Part shown: piece after piece, positions 23,221 to 34,747 of the stretch
How the letters are laid out: every line of letters starts with the position of its first letter
How positions within the stretch are numbered: the stretch's first letter is position 1
From: Filosporella fistucella
Taxonomy: Eukaryota > Ascomycota > Leotiomycetes > Helotiales
Direction of reading: 5' to 3'
Assembly: GCA_030077755.1 (NCBI GenBank)
Contig: JAQJZZ010000014.1
Location: forward strand, 3,348,001-3,412,000
DNA: 64,000 nt
Position numbers and translations under genes: made by a program
The notes under the pieces: model-generated
The model's database searches: none
What the model was told of the DNA's origin: nothing
What the model saw: only the letters and a program-made list of their open reading frames with translations

Positions 23221-24959
23221 ATGGATACTCTAGGCAAGGAAGTTGCTCCTCGAGTCAGTTTGGAGGAGAAGGTATCCTCGAGCGAGGACAACTCACCAAT
23301 CGAATGGACCGAAGAAGACGAAAAAAGAATCAGAAGAAGGATAGATGTTCGCATTGTTCCCACAGTATTTGCGCTGTATCTGTTGTGTTTCATTGATCGG
23401 TTAGTCTCAATCACACTCATGGAGATTCATAGCTAATGATTGTAACAGTGCTAATGTAGGGTAAATATATCCTCAATTTCCAAAATTCGTGATCTAACAG
23501 TAGTTCTAGCAATGCTCGCATTCAAGGAATGGCAAAAGACCTCAAATTGATCGGATATCGCTTCAATTGGGCTTTGACTATTTTCTACTTTTCCTACATT
23601 GCAGTTGAGATCCCTTCCAACATCTTGTTGAAGAAGATTGGTGGCCGGTTAGTCTTCTTACCCGTTGTCTTTACTCGGTGCTCATAATAACAGATACTAT
23701 CTTCCTGCCTTGGTCATTGCGTTTGGGATCGTTTCTATGAGTACTGCATTCGTGAAGTCGTACCAAGGTCTCTTCATATGCCGTTTCTTCCTCGGTGTTG
23801 CTGAAGGTGGAATGATGCCTGGCATGTAAGTCCCTCGAATACCCTGCACTCCTGATTGCCATTTTACTGACTTCTCCCAGCGCATACTACCTTTCTTGCT
23901 TCTATCGTCGCAACGAGCTCCTCTTCCGAATGGGTATCTACATCACAGGTGCATCTCTTGCTGGAGCTTTCGGTGGTCTTCTCGCTGCGGGCCTTTCGCC
24001 CATTCCAGCCTGGGGTGCTCCAGGCCACAAAATCCATACATGGCGCAACATATTTTTCTTTGAGGGATTATTCACTCTCCTTGTTTCCGGAATCGCGATG
24101 TTGATCCTTCCCTCGCGCCCAGACCAGTCGAAATTCCTTACACCACGAGACCGTTATATCGCCCTCGAGCGTATCAATCGCGAACACAAGGAATCTGCTA
24201 TTGAACCCACTGAGTTGTGGCATGTCAAGAGAGCAATTTTCAACATCAATAACTTGATTTGTGCCTTGGGATTCTTCAGTATCAATGTTACAGTCCAGTC
24301 CTTCTCCCTGTTCTTACCAACAATCCTGGTTAATCTCGGATGGACAGCTTTGAAAACGCAGCTTTATTCTGTGCCACCATATGTATGTGCTTGTTTGTGG
24401 GCCATATTTATTGCAAGAATGAGCGATGTGTATAAGAGAAGAGGCATTTTTATTGTTGGTGGCACATTTTTGAGCGCTCTCGGGTATATAATGTTGGTCA
24501 CTGTGAAGAGTAACAGTCTGAAATACCTGGCAGTGTAAGTTTGCTCCATTATTCACCGAAATATTGATGAAGCAAGGACTGACATAACCAAGGTTCTTCG
24601 CTTCCTCGGGTGCATTCCCTCAAGGTCCTATCCTTCTTGCTTGGGGACTCAATAATGCTGCTGGTCCATCAATTCGTGCCGTCAGCGGTGGGTATATCGT
24701 TGCTCTCGGAAGCGCTGGCTCGATCGTAGCTACTTGGGCGTACCTTGAAAAAGATAAGCCAAATTTCTACCGCGGCCACTACATCAACATTGGAGCACAA
24801 TGTGTAGCATGTTTGTTGGCAATTATCGGCATAGGGTACACAAAATGGGAGAACAAGAAGAGAGCAAATGGCGATAGGAACGGGAGAATCGCGGGGTTGA
24901 GCGATAGTGAGATCAACAAGCTGGGATACAGGAACCCTGCGTTCACGTACCATACCTAG
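23221..24959 (+). CDS. MFS transporter, anion:cation symporter (Dal5/Tna1-like) family
   Basis: Plasma-membrane transporter of about 493 aa, likely importing a carboxylated compound (allantoate, nicotinate or similar) with protons. Six exons fit: 23221-23399, 23449-23460, 23510-23647, 23694-23825, 23881-24534 and 24593-24959. Exon 2 is only 12 nt but supplies the conserved DRANVGNARIQG region after TM1. Other family features are EIPSNILLKKIGGR, GVAEGGMMPGI, TWRNIFFFEG and NNAAGPSIRAVSGG. About twelve hydrophobic segments are visible. The ATG at 23221 is the first in frame; upstream extension lacks an ATG. Substrate cannot be read from sequence. It is convergent with the cutinase gene, 254 bp away. 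Confidence 0.9.
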
Positions 24960-25213
24960 GGATGAGATAAGAGGCTTCCATTAATTTGTTTTGCTGGTGC
25001 TAAGATGGGTGCGAGGTAGTAGAAGGCGATTAAATACAAACATATAGCATGAAGGGAAAGTCTTGCACTCGCTGGGGAACGTGTGTAAATCAAAAACGCT
25101 AAAACACTCCTCTCTGGACGCTCTTACTCCTCGCTGAACAATAACATTACAAAAGGAAATCGTATATTCGTTTCATCGTCCGCTCTCACCAAGACGCATT
25201 TCGTTGGGACTTC

Positions 25214-26120
25214 CTAATTCCCGAGAGCCAAACTAGCTTGAGCTGCAACAAAGGTAGCTGCCTCCACAGCGTCTTTGGAGTATGTGAGATGAGGAAGCAG
25301 GACTAGATCTCCATGATCACAAATGTTATCTCCCACATGACAGATCACTTTCGTCTTGCCACCTGCAGCATTGGCCACAGCTTGTCCGTCATCTAGATTA
25401 CTCGTTAGCGGAGGCCAATTGGAATCGAGAATACGCTCACTTGGATCACCGAAAAGAAGAACTGAGCTGACTTTGGCCATGGTAGCAGCTGGCAAGATTT
25501 TGGCAGCATTATGCACAAGTTGTGCGCCTTGAGAATAACCAGACATGACCAGCTTTGTATTCGGACACTTTACTAAGGCACTTGAAACCATAAGCGCCCT
25601 GTACTGTGGTCAGTCGTATTCATTTTCTCAATATGAGAAAAACCTACATAGTCTGACTTCCTTGTGGGTCTCCTCCCACTAAGAAGCCTGCAACAGAGGC
25701 TGGGTAGTCAACACCTTCGACCGACAACGCATTTGCCCCTATCATAGCCCCCAAGGCTTTGATGAAAGCCGGTCCGGCCAATAATCCTACATTGCCAGGC
25801 TCGGTGGTACCTCGTGCAAAGATAAGAGTCATCGCCGTGCAGCCGCTGGCAGCAACCTGGGTGTCTTGAATGTTCAATTGAGTGCTGAGAGCGGTTTCGG
25901 TCGTTCCAAGGTTATCAGAGATAGTTTCTATACTCTGTCCAAGGCCTGATAGCATGCCAACCGTGGCGAGAAGCCCATCTGCAATGGCTGTTGCATCGGA
26001 TTCTGGAGCTGCTCCTGCTATTTGTATATCGGTGGAATTCGTAGCTTGAGGAATCGGTTGTGGCGTTGGCGCTGTAAGAGCAGTTGTGCAAAGGAGGCTC
26101 AGGAGAAGTGAAGATAGCAT
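25214..26120 (-). CDS. Secreted cutinase (alpha/beta-hydrolase)
   Basis: Extracellular serine esterase hydrolysing cutin, about 285 aa, two exons (26120-25648 and 25598-25214). The signal peptide is MLSSLLLSLLCTTALTAP. An extended Ser/Thr/Ala-rich segment of about 75 residues precedes the catalytic domain, which starts near IFARGTTEPGNVG. The triad is visible: Ser180 in GYSQG, Asp248 in CHVGDNICDHGD and His261 in LPHLTY. Fungal cutinases are usually 200-230 aa, so the N-terminal segment is the main difference. The upstream region holds CCTCGG and CCGAGG elements, the motif recognised by FarA/CTF1-type regulators known to control cutinase and lipid genes. Confidence 0.92.
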
Positions 26121-26245
26121 CTTGAAGAGGAAAGTAATATATTAGAATTGCTTAAGATGCTGATGTTTAATGGAGAGTTGGAAATGACAATGAAGATGTG
26201 ATGAGAAGAGATGGGCAATCGTTCTGATCAGCTCTATTTATCAGG

Positions 26246-26257
26246 TGAGATATCTCA
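26246..26257. repeat. 12-bp perfect palindrome in cutinase promoter
   Basis: TGAGATATCTCA, 126 bp upstream of the cutinase ATG. It could be a dimer-binding site; no known factor is assigned. Confidence 0.35.
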
Positions 26258-26403
26258 ATAACGTAGCATAAATAATGAAATTACATCACCTTGGGAAGAT
26301 CAAAATTATCAGACGAGAGCATCATCAGAGACATCGGCCGATAAAGCACGAAAAATCAGGTAAGGATAGCATACTCTCGTGTTCGGTTTGAACTTCCATC
26401 AAG

Positions 26404-26409
26404 CCTCGG
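26404..26409 (+). promoter_or_regulatory. CCTCGG element (FarA/CTF1-type)
   Basis: CCTCGG, 284 bp upstream of the cutinase ATG. This hexamer is the described binding core of FarA/FarB and CTF1 regulators in Aspergillus and Fusarium. A reverse-oriented copy lies at 26514. Confidence 0.45.
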
Positions 26410-26513
26410 AAACCTTGCAGCGATCACGCACAATAATCCAATACAATGGATACACGAAAACTTGGGCAATGCCTATTTTGACCCACCTGCAATGAAAGGG
26501 TTACCGAGGTCGC

Positions 26514-26519
26514 TATGGA
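26514..26519 (-). promoter_or_regulatory. CCGAGG element (reverse FarA/CTF1-type)
   Basis: CCGAGG on the plus strand is CCTCGG on the minus strand, 394 bp upstream of the cutinase ATG, forming an inverted pair with 26404-26409. Confidence 0.4.
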
Positions 26520-27966
26520 GACTTGAGATACGCCAAACAAACTCGATCTCGGGGGCAGGCGGCCGGTCCGACCTTTCATCCCATCAGACAGACAAAATTC
26601 GGTCCTCAAGTCGTTTCTAACGTAGATTTGGCCCAGAGGATCTCTTCTGGATTTGCGTGTAAAATGTCATGATGATGTGGCAGACCACCTATCATCCGCA
26701 GATCAAAAAGAGCTCTTGTTATGGCTTGATGTTGAAAGTAATCACTCATAAGGAGGGAATATGCCAGAACACTTGGCTCTTGCTGTCATCTTACTGCATC
26801 TTGCTGCGTCTCACTGGGCCTGTACATACTGCCTTGGAGTTTGAGGCATTCCATTTGGAGACAGCTTTGGTGGAAGCCATGCGATAGGACAATAAATTCA
26901 AGCATGAAACCAACTAAGCTAGAGGGAGCCAATACGGAGCGACATCTCGTCGCATCAAAACTTTTGATGCAAGAAAGGACTGATGCTTTCCAAAACTCTA
27001 ACACACGTGAATCCATGAAAGCTGGTGAAGTCAAGGCATGATGTAATGATGAGGCTGAGAAGGAGACATTCCCGGGCAGCTTGCAAGCTACCGGTAGACA
27101 GTAAAGCAACAGGACTGAGTGATAGGAAGGACAAAAGCCAAGCCCGGGCTTCCGGTAAATGTAAAGTCTTTGGACGATCGAGATTTGGTACGATAGAAAC
27201 TAGGAATATTCGATCTGACTTCTTTCTCCGGAGCAAGCTCGTAATCCAGTAGGAACACGTCCAGGTTGCCCACAACCCCCAACATCCATCATATGTATAA
27301 AATCGGGCTCCGAATATCGAATTCGGGTGCAACTTCGCAACTTGGCAGGTAGGCTACCATGGCCTCAACTTCATCCAAGATTCGATTCCCTCTCTGCGTT
27401 CGTCAAGGCGGCGCACGCTGCAGATATTCTCGCAGAGGTGAACGCGATTTTGGGTTGAACTCTCTATCGCTGATCGCATCGAATAGCGCATGTTAGGTCA
27501 TCGAACTCTTATGTGTTCTCGTGGATTGATCGTACTTCGAGGAGACCGCACACGCTCAGTAGAGTTCGTTGAGTTGACAAGCTGTTTCCGCTCCTCCATT
27601 CTACCCTTTGCTGCTCGTCGTGTATCTGGCACCAAAATTGCTCCTCCCATTCGGTGTATTCATTGTTCCTATACTCTGGGCGAAGATGAGAATGCATATA
27701 TGTACCGTCTGGCTGAGGTTTGTTGAAGGAAGAAGGATAAGCGCAGAATGTTGTCATGTTGTGGCTTGAATATCGGGATTTAGTGTATGCAAGGTGCCGA
27801 AGCCTCTCTGCCACCCCCTGAAGTACCCCTGAATTTTGACGATTGGAAGGCTAGGAGGCAACGAGCTCAAATATAGCATCTGTATGACCCGTATCAGACT
27901 TTCGAGGCTGATCAAATCCCAAACTGAATTAAATGTTCATCCACTCGCTACGAAAAACTTTCTCTT

Positions 27967-29082
27967 TCATTTTTGTGTCCTCATTTTCTCATAAAATTTC
28001 AACATATCCTTCACCTCACTCTCCCACATCCTCATAAGCCGCGGCTCAGTCCTTTGCAGATCATTCCCTTCATCCCAGAGCTTTGCATGTACACTTCTCA
28101 CCCCCGCCCTCACATCGTTCCAATTCGGCAAATTGATATTCCATTTACTGTCCAAATGCTTCCAGGGCATGTTGCCATATTCACGATGGGCATAATTTAG
28201 GAGATTTTGCTCGGGGTAATCGCTTTTGAATTTGCCTTCTTTGTTGAGTAGAGAGAGGTAGTATTTGAAAAGTATGGGGGATGGCTGCATCATGAAGAAG
28301 CCAGCATTAAATCGTGGCCATGGATGAGGTGGGAATGGATGTGTAGTATGCAAAACCTCTGGTAATGTAGCTAAAAGATATTCTTCAGGTAACGGAGCCT
28401 CATCATCTTTCATCTCTCTCTTGTTCGACATGGTTGGCGATGGAAATGATGTATGGTCGGAGAATATTTTGTCCATAGACTTGAGGATGAAGGTGTCGGC
28501 ATCAAGGAAGAGAATTCGGTCGTACTGAACAAGCTCAAAAAGGCGGAGCTTGATCATCACATCCTTCCATCTCTCTGCCATAGGTTGCAACCAGTCTGAC
28601 CCGATTGTCACTCTCTGTACTGGCACGATAGTTGCACCCTCGGATTGCAGTTGGTTCCTTTGATGCTGTGGTATATCAGGTGGGACTAGGACAAGAAACG
28701 GTATATGTGGAGACCGAGTCTTTTTAGAATGTTGCAGCTGGTAGTTCAACAGTCGTACACTTGTAAAGTAGCGATCTCGCTCGATGGGATCTAGAGACGT
28801 GCCTATCGGAGGCAGCAAAAGTGTTGCAATAGCTACACGCGAAACATTATTTTGGCCTGAATATCCTTGATGGGAGGAATGACCGAAACTAAAGATGTGA
28901 TCAGAGGTCGCCCAATGATAGAATAACAAGATTGAAAGCAAAATGAAGACTCCATGGAAGACTTTGAGAGGTCGGGGTGGCCTTCGATGGCCATGTGGTG
29001 GACGAGCCATTTCGAGAAACGAATCTTCATTGAAAGCTGGAGACGACGCTTGGACGAAAATCAAGCATGCTGAGCACGGCAC
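27967..29082 (-). CDS. GT8-like Golgi glycosyltransferase (type II membrane protein)
   Basis: Single-exon glycosyltransferase of up to 371 aa, related to glycogenin/Gnt1-type GT8 enzymes that transfer a sugar from a UDP-sugar donor. A type II anchor (VFHGVFILLSILLFYHW) follows a basic cytosolic tail. The metal-binding motif is FLDADTF, and a second family block is RFNAGFFMMQPS with DYPEQNLLNYAH. The C-terminus (WNINLPNWNDV, VHAKLWDEG) closes the fold. Length suits the family. The frame opens at 29082, but the Met at 29010 (MARPPHGHRR) gives the more typical short cytosolic tail and may be the true start. The acceptor cannot be told from sequence. Confidence 0.85.
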   Translation of the reverse strand: MPCSACLIFVQASSPAFNEDSFLEMARPPHGHRRPPRPLKVFHGVFILLSILLFYHWATSDHIFSFGHSSHQGYSGQNNVSRVAIATLLLPPIGTSLDPIERDRYFTSVRLLNYQLQHSKKTRSPHIPFLVLVPPDIPQHQRNQLQSEGATIVPVQRVTIGSDWLQPMAERWKDVMIKLRLFELVQYDRILFLDADTFILKSMDKIFSDHTSFPSPTMSNKREMKDDEAPLPEEYLLATLPEVLHTTHPFPPHPWPRFNAGFFMMQPSPILFKYYLSLLNKEGKFKSDYPEQNLLNYAHREYGNMPWKHLDSKWNINLPNWNDVRAGVRSVHAKLWDEGNDLQRTEPRLMRMWESEVKDMLKFYEKMRTQK

Positions 29083-29662
29083 GATATTAGTATTTCAATC
29101 AAGATCAAAAACTCGGAAATAGATGCGGGGATGCATTTTTGGGGATTGAAATTTAAATTCAAAGAGTATCTGCCGGATTAACAATGTTCAGGCAAAATTG
29201 ATGCCGAGACGAAGAGTGTTGAAAGAAATTTTGATGCAACATCGGAATTGGATATTCCGAGAATACAAATACAGCCTTGATATAAACACATTGAAGTAGA
29301 AAAAGTACTTAATCAAAGGGTTGAAAATGTATGCTCCGACTATCAATGCACTTGTATAAGAAGTCGTCTCGCCGCTAGGTAGTCATGGGGCAGAGAGTCT
29401 GAGGCTGAGAAGGGTGCGAGATAACATGGCCTGCCACTAAAGATAGAGCTCAACAAGGAAACATTAAAAAAATACAATCGAACCCTTGATACACTGTATT
29501 TGAGCTTAGTCTAAAGTACAGCTTACGGCACCAAGGAAACACCAGTCCTTCCGATGGTCATACAAAAGAAATGGAAGCTTGCTCGAGCAATACTATCGTC
29601 GTTGTTGCTATGGTGCTCTTGCCCCGCACTCAAAGCGCCACCTCTCAAGCTGTTTATGTCGC

Positions 29663-29678
29663 TACCTAGGTACGTACC
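29663..29678. repeat. Two overlapping 10-bp palindromes
   Basis: TACCTAGGTA (29663-29672) and GGTACGTACC (29669-29678) overlap by four bases. Role unknown. Confidence 0.35.
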
Positions 29679-30023
29679 TCACAACTATACTTGCTCCAAG
29701 TACTCACGATCTATAATCAACTTCACAACAAGTTGATCATCTTGGAAGCGAAGTTTTCCCTCGATTGTGAAGAAATTGTCCCTATCAATTAATCATTCGA
29801 TAACAATCGAGATCGACCATTGAAGTTCACGAATGCTCCACATCACAGCCAACCCCCTCCTTTAAACCTCTCTATCCACGGCATAGATAGAGTACAGCCA
29901 TACGTTCTCACCCCAAGGTTTCGGAATAAAATATAAGGTATTTGACCGTATACGGGGATAGAATAATGCACTAGTAACAACCTACACAAAACAGCTATTT
30001 GATTGAAACGTTGCATTCTATAT

Positions 30024-30035
30024 CATCACGTGATG
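30024..30035. promoter_or_regulatory. CATCACGTGATG palindrome (CACGTG core)
   Basis: Perfect 12-bp palindrome with an E-box core, 72 bp upstream of a TATA box and 193 bp upstream of the hydrolase-like gene's ATG. It contains the RTCACRTG consensus bound by Cbf1-type bHLH factors. Confidence 0.4.
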
Positions 30036-30106
30036 CCGATCTAGATTAACCTGCAGAAACCGCAGTGAGGGGAAGCCTAGGGTAGTCAATCGTTCAACCA
30101 CGGTCA

Positions 30107-30112
30107 TATAAG
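30107..30112 (+). promoter_or_regulatory. TATA box, decides start of the gene at 30228
   Basis: TATAAG lies only 2 bp before an in-frame ATG at 30114 but 116 bp before the ATG at 30228. Transcription would start beyond 30114, so 30228 is the better start. Confidence 0.45.
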
Positions 30113-30227
30113 CATGTACCGGTGGTACCAATTCCAAGATGCAGCTTTTTCGTGGTTCTGGCCTTCCGAGACGGTGGAGAAAGCTCCTGCCACTATTCCG
30201 AGCCTCCTGGACAAGCCCGAGTTCAAG

Positions 30228-32014
30228 ATGGGTTTCATGAGGTCGTGGAAGTCAACGCTAGTTGCATTGCTACTTGCAAAGGAGAGCACGGGGTTCAATT
30301 CACCTCCGGATGTGTCTTGGTGCGGAAAAGCATATAAGAGCACGTGAGTTACTTCATCTGTCAAACAAGCAGATATTGACACGAAAGCAGGAGTCCAGCT
30401 GTTGATCCCGGAGGGCAATTTCAATTTCCACCGCTTCAGGCCAACCCGTTGCTTTATCTCAGGATACAACCTAGATACTCCATTTTTCTAGAAAGTGATA
30501 AGTCTGGGTCTTTCATCGTGGATGCTTCGATATCTCATACCCTCGGCAAGCCGTTCAAGAATATTACCTACGACAGCCCTGGTAGTGAAAAGGGGAGCTC
30601 ATTCACCAATTTGGACTATGAGATTTTCAGCGAAGAATCTAGAGCTTCGTTAGTCTCACATTCAGTCCTAGTAAATTCAACAGGCAATCTCATCGAATTC
30701 TCTTTCGGTTCACTCAGACCCCGCTTGCAGCCGTATCCTATATCAATATATGCCACTTCTCCGGATGGTCAGCAGACTTTTACTGCATCAACACAAGTAT
30801 ATATTCTTCCATCGCGATCATACGGCAGTGCGGTGAGGATAGATAATCTCTACGGAGGTCTATATGTTCAGAATGCACTCAACAACTGGAAAGGCTGGTA
30901 TGCTGTATTTCCAAATGGAGGGTACGCAGATGGCGGCACCGTGACGCCGTCCAACATTTCCTACGCTGGACTCGACAAATATGCATCTCTCGGCTTCAAC
31001 ACCATCAATATTGTTCCCGACGGAGGACTCCCAGATCAATCGTACCCTACAGCTCAACTCGAGAAATACTGGGATCGTATGGACGAGCTCAACTTGTTTA
31101 ATGTCTACGATATGCGATTCGCTTTTCAAAACGCCACGAGGATCACTGAGCAGGTTAATCTATGGGTTAATCGCACCACGCTGTTGATGTGGTATACCGC
31201 AGATGAACCTGATGGATGGATGTACGCTCTCAATTCTACTAAACTCGCGTATGACCAGCTCAAAGAAATGGACCCATATCATCCTGTTTCTCTCGTTCTC
31301 AACTGCCAAAACTTCTTCTACGAGGAGTACAGCTCTGGAGCAGAGATTATTTTTGAAGACGCGTATCCTGTAGCCATCAACGCGACATGGTCCATCCCTT
31401 GGAACATACCCTGTAATCTCACGTATGGAGATTGTGGTTGTGATAATTGTGTGGGGCAATTAAAAGATGTGTCGACTCGTTTGGATGACATTCAATCTTA
31501 TCAAGCCAATATCCCAGGACAAGGGAGCAAACCTACCTGGGCTGTGCTTCAGGTTTTCGGTGAGCAGGACTACTGGAAAAGCATTCCCAGCGTAGCGGAG
31601 GTGGAAAACATGATGATGCTTTCAGTGAATCATAATGCAAAGGGAATCACGTACTGGATATACCCCAGTACAAATGATGTCAATACTGGGAGCGGGCAGC
31701 TTGGAAAAGTCTTTCAGACTCAGCCTGCGATAGATTTCTTATTCGGTGCTGATGCGATTAAAGGGATTCCTGTACATGGCGAGTTATTACTTGATGCCGG
31801 TGCGTGGATTGTGGGAAAGCAAATGATGGTTGGAGTGGCGAGTGGGCAATATGTTGATTACGCATCCGTAGTCACTATCACGCTTCCAATGAGCGCGACT
31901 TCGGTTGCCGAGGTGCTTTATGGTAGTTCTGGATGGACGGTGGAGGGGAACAAACTGTCGAAGACTGGGTTGAAGGGATTGGAAGTTGGTGTTCTTGTAT
32001 TAAATTTGGGCTGA
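30228..32014 (+). CDS. Secreted glycoside-hydrolase-like protein of uncertain family
   Basis: Extracellular protein of about 579 aa, two exons (30228-30343 and 30391-32014). The N-terminus (MGFMRSWKSTLVALLLAKES) is signal-peptide-like. An N-terminal beta-rich region (residues about 50-190) is followed by a probable TIM-barrel core: GLDKYASLGFNTINIVPDGG, YTADEPDGW near residue 310, and GITYWIYPS. The acidic DEPDG and the overall order resemble beta-galactosidase-like or DUF4091-type hydrolases, but I cannot assign a CAZy family. Several N-x-S/T sites and a Cys cluster (CNLTYGDCGCDNC) fit secretion. The C-terminus is a beta-sandwich-like tail. Substrate is unknown. Confidence 0.7.
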
Positions 32015-32128
32015 TGACCTCTTCTTATACACGACGATCCAAATTGCCAACATAAATTGTGATTATCATAATATTACATTTCCAAAATATAGATTTAAAG
32101 GAGATTATACACACTGCGCTCGTATCTA

Positions 32129-34012
32129 TCAATACTTCTGCTCACTGTAGGCCTCCGTCTCAACATTACTATCACTCTCGGTTCTAGCCCGAACCGACGA
32201 CCTTTCCTCAACAATCTCTGTCCCATCAGCAGCAATAACGGTATCCCCACTTTGTTCTTCCCACTTCAAGCCCATCTCTTTGATCATTTTCTGGTTTGCT
32301 GTTGGCCAGACTAAACAGATCAGATAATAAACGACGAAGCTGACGGTGAAAGAGAGCAGCCAGCCGAGGCGGCCAAGTTCAGTTGCACTTTCGGATACGT
32401 GGGCCCCGAGAGTACCGACAAAACCGGGGAAAGGGAGGGCAATGCCGCAAAGGTAGGCGATAATTGCTTGGAGATTCCAGCCGTAGTTATAGTAGTAGTG
32501 CTTGTTGGAGCGAGATCCATTGTATAGATGGCCGATGAAAACATTGCCATTCGTAAGAAGGAAGTCTTATCATGTCAGTAATGTTTTGGTCCATATGTAT
32601 TTGGGACTTACAGTCAGCAACCATTATAGCCACAACGCTTGCCATAAAAAGTCCATAGCCTGAAAGAAAAGTTGTGAAAACAGAAGCCGAAGCCAAGATC
32701 TTCCAAGGGCAGATTGCGAAGGCAAGGAATTCAACGATGAATTGGCCACGTGGAATAGTGATATATCGAGGCAGAAGCATACTGCTATCAGACCCAAATG
32801 GGATCATGTTTGCCGCGATGTTCGTCCCCAAGATCGACACCATCCAGCAAAAAGCAGATAAGAAGACAGCGAATCGGGTGCTGGCTGACCAATAACGATC
32901 TAGTATTGCACCGAGCAAATCCCAAGGGTTCCAGAGATCCAATCCCCATGAGTTATTGATAGCTGCTGTAGCCAAGATTCCCAAAGAAGCTGAAAGGGTA
33001 ACGGCCAGAGGATTAGTGATCAATTGAGACCACTGAGCTCCAGTTTTCGTCTTGCTCCACCTTGCGATATCTGGTTGATTGGTGATCAAGGTCGCTGTAT
33101 TGCCCATCCCACTATTGATAGCATACATGATGAACCACCCTTTGCTACCTGAGAACTTGGCCGAGTAGATAGATCCCACGTTGCCTCTGGTGTTCGCCAT
33201 GCAAAAGATAAAGAGGCCCCACACAGCAGGAAGGACGATAATCGACTTGAACCAGAAAAATCCGCGAAGCTGATATGGCCTGAAGAAACAGAATGGAAAG
33301 TGAACAAGCCAGAAGAGAAAGAATGCTAACATCCCACTTGTCGTGATACCGACGGAGGTAGGAATGTGGTTTGGGATGTCGGTGAAGTTATGTCCAAAAA
33401 TGCAACGGAGGATGTTTGACATGAAACTCGCCCCAGAGTATACTTAATAGCTGTCAGAAACCAACTAAAGCTTCAAGCAATCTGTTGACTTACATTGTAC
33501 ACCATACCAAATAATTGCCAATGCAGCCCTTGCGCCAACAAAATAGTAGCTACCCCACATACCAAAAACACTCCTGGCAACAACGGGGTATCCAATATGA
33601 TAAACAGAGGCGCATCTGGAATTGAAAAACATTGCGATGGAAGAGATGGTTTGACTGGCAAATATGACCAGAATACTTTGCCACCAATTCAATCCTATGC
33701 CCACCATCGTACTTCCTAAGGTCCAGTTTCCGAACGACAGCCCGAGATAGAAACTGACATAGTTCCACCATTTCCCTAGATGATGTCAGTGACACATCTT
33801 CCAGGACGTGTTAGTGACTTGCATGTCCTCTTCTCTGGTGGCGTAGGGTCCAAATCCTCATTGCTCCATGTTTGATTCGTCGAATTGCCATGTCGGTCCA
33901 GAGCAGTATCGTGAGTTTCAATGAAAAATTTGAACCCTTCGCGACTACGAAATGCGTTCTTGAAAACTGTGGCTTTTTGGCTTGCCGCAGCCTTAAACTC
34001 TGCGACGCCCAT
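32129..34012 (-). CDS. NCS1-family nucleobase/allantoin-type permease
   Basis: Plasma-membrane proton symporter of about 579 aa. Four exons fit: 34012-33823, 33775-33494, 33442-32612 and 32565-32129. The first intron (33822-33776, 47 nt) has a GC donor (GCAAGT) with CTAAC branch and CTAG acceptor; no GT donor preserves frame. Family landmarks are RTWKWWNYVSFYLGLSFGNW at the TM1 region, WYGVQLYSGASFMSNILRCIFG, the NPWDLLGAI block and PFGSDSSMLLPRYITIPRG. Members carry uracil, uridine, allantoin, cytosine or thiamine; substrate is not clear here. The ATG at 34012 is the first usable start. It is divergent from a PhyH dioxygenase gene. Confidence 0.9.
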
Positions 34013-34747
34013 TTTGGGTGGCTTGCAGATGCAATCTCTTGGCTTCGGGATTGCGGGGTAAGCTATCACAGCCCTTTTGATCAATTGATAGGATGACCTG
34101 GGCCAATCATTGATTGTTGAACTAAAGAAAAAGGAATTGCAGGAGAAAGTGAAGAATAGATAAAATTTTCAAGAATGAGAGCATAATATTGCAGAAGAAG
34201 CTTTTCTAGTCTGAAAGCGATGACCAACTGTCATGAGCTTGACCCTCTGGTATCCACTTAGACATCGAGTTAGAGATAACGGTGGCTCCTGAAGTTCGGC
34301 GGTACTGCAGTTTCTAAGGCAAATATAGTTAGTAGTGGGCACCTTTTGGTGGGCCCAACAGCTGGTCTGGATGAGATGGTGTGCCTGTTTGCCTGATTTG
34401 GGTAGCGTCAGATGGTGAGATTCGATTCAGTCGTCGATATCTTATCGCCACGCTCAACGGAAGGGGTGATACTGATACCAGAGGTGGGGAAATTCATTTT
34501 TGTCTGTCGCACCTCGAGATGTTCATCTGATGTTGAGAGCAAATCGGAGGAAAGTTTCAAATACCGTATGACGAAAAGAACTTCTTCTCAGCAAGCGATC
34601 ATGTGACGGCTAGTCCTATCTCGTCTCGCCGTTGTCTCTTCCGGTGTGAGTAACATTGATATATCTTCGTAAGGTAGATACTTTTCTAAAATGTGTTTTA
34701 AATTTTAGACAAGGTCTATATCCTACTGTATTTCTCTCAATCTCAAA
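34013..34747. other. Divergent promoter of permease and dioxygenase
   Basis: About 735 bp shared upstream region of the NCS1 permease and PhyH dioxygenase genes. No coding sequence or clear motif beyond AT-rich tracts is supported. Confidence 0.55.

Larger units (their letters stand above)
26121..27966. other. Intergenic: cutinase promoter and unassigned sequence
   Basis: About 1.85 kb. The first 400 bp hold the cutinase promoter with two palindromes and two CCTCGG-type elements. The remainder has overlapping short frames on both strands without domains. No further gene is supported. Confidence 0.55.
29083..30227. other. Divergent intergenic region with palindromes
   Basis: About 1.15 kb between the divergent glycosyltransferase and a secreted hydrolase-like gene. 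It carries overlapping palindromes at 29663-29678 and a 12-bp palindrome at 30024-30035. No gene is seen. Confidence 0.55.

Noticed and set aside
27370..27410. TTCGATTCC resembling a tRNA T-arm
   Set aside because: No matching acceptor, D or anticodon stems around it.
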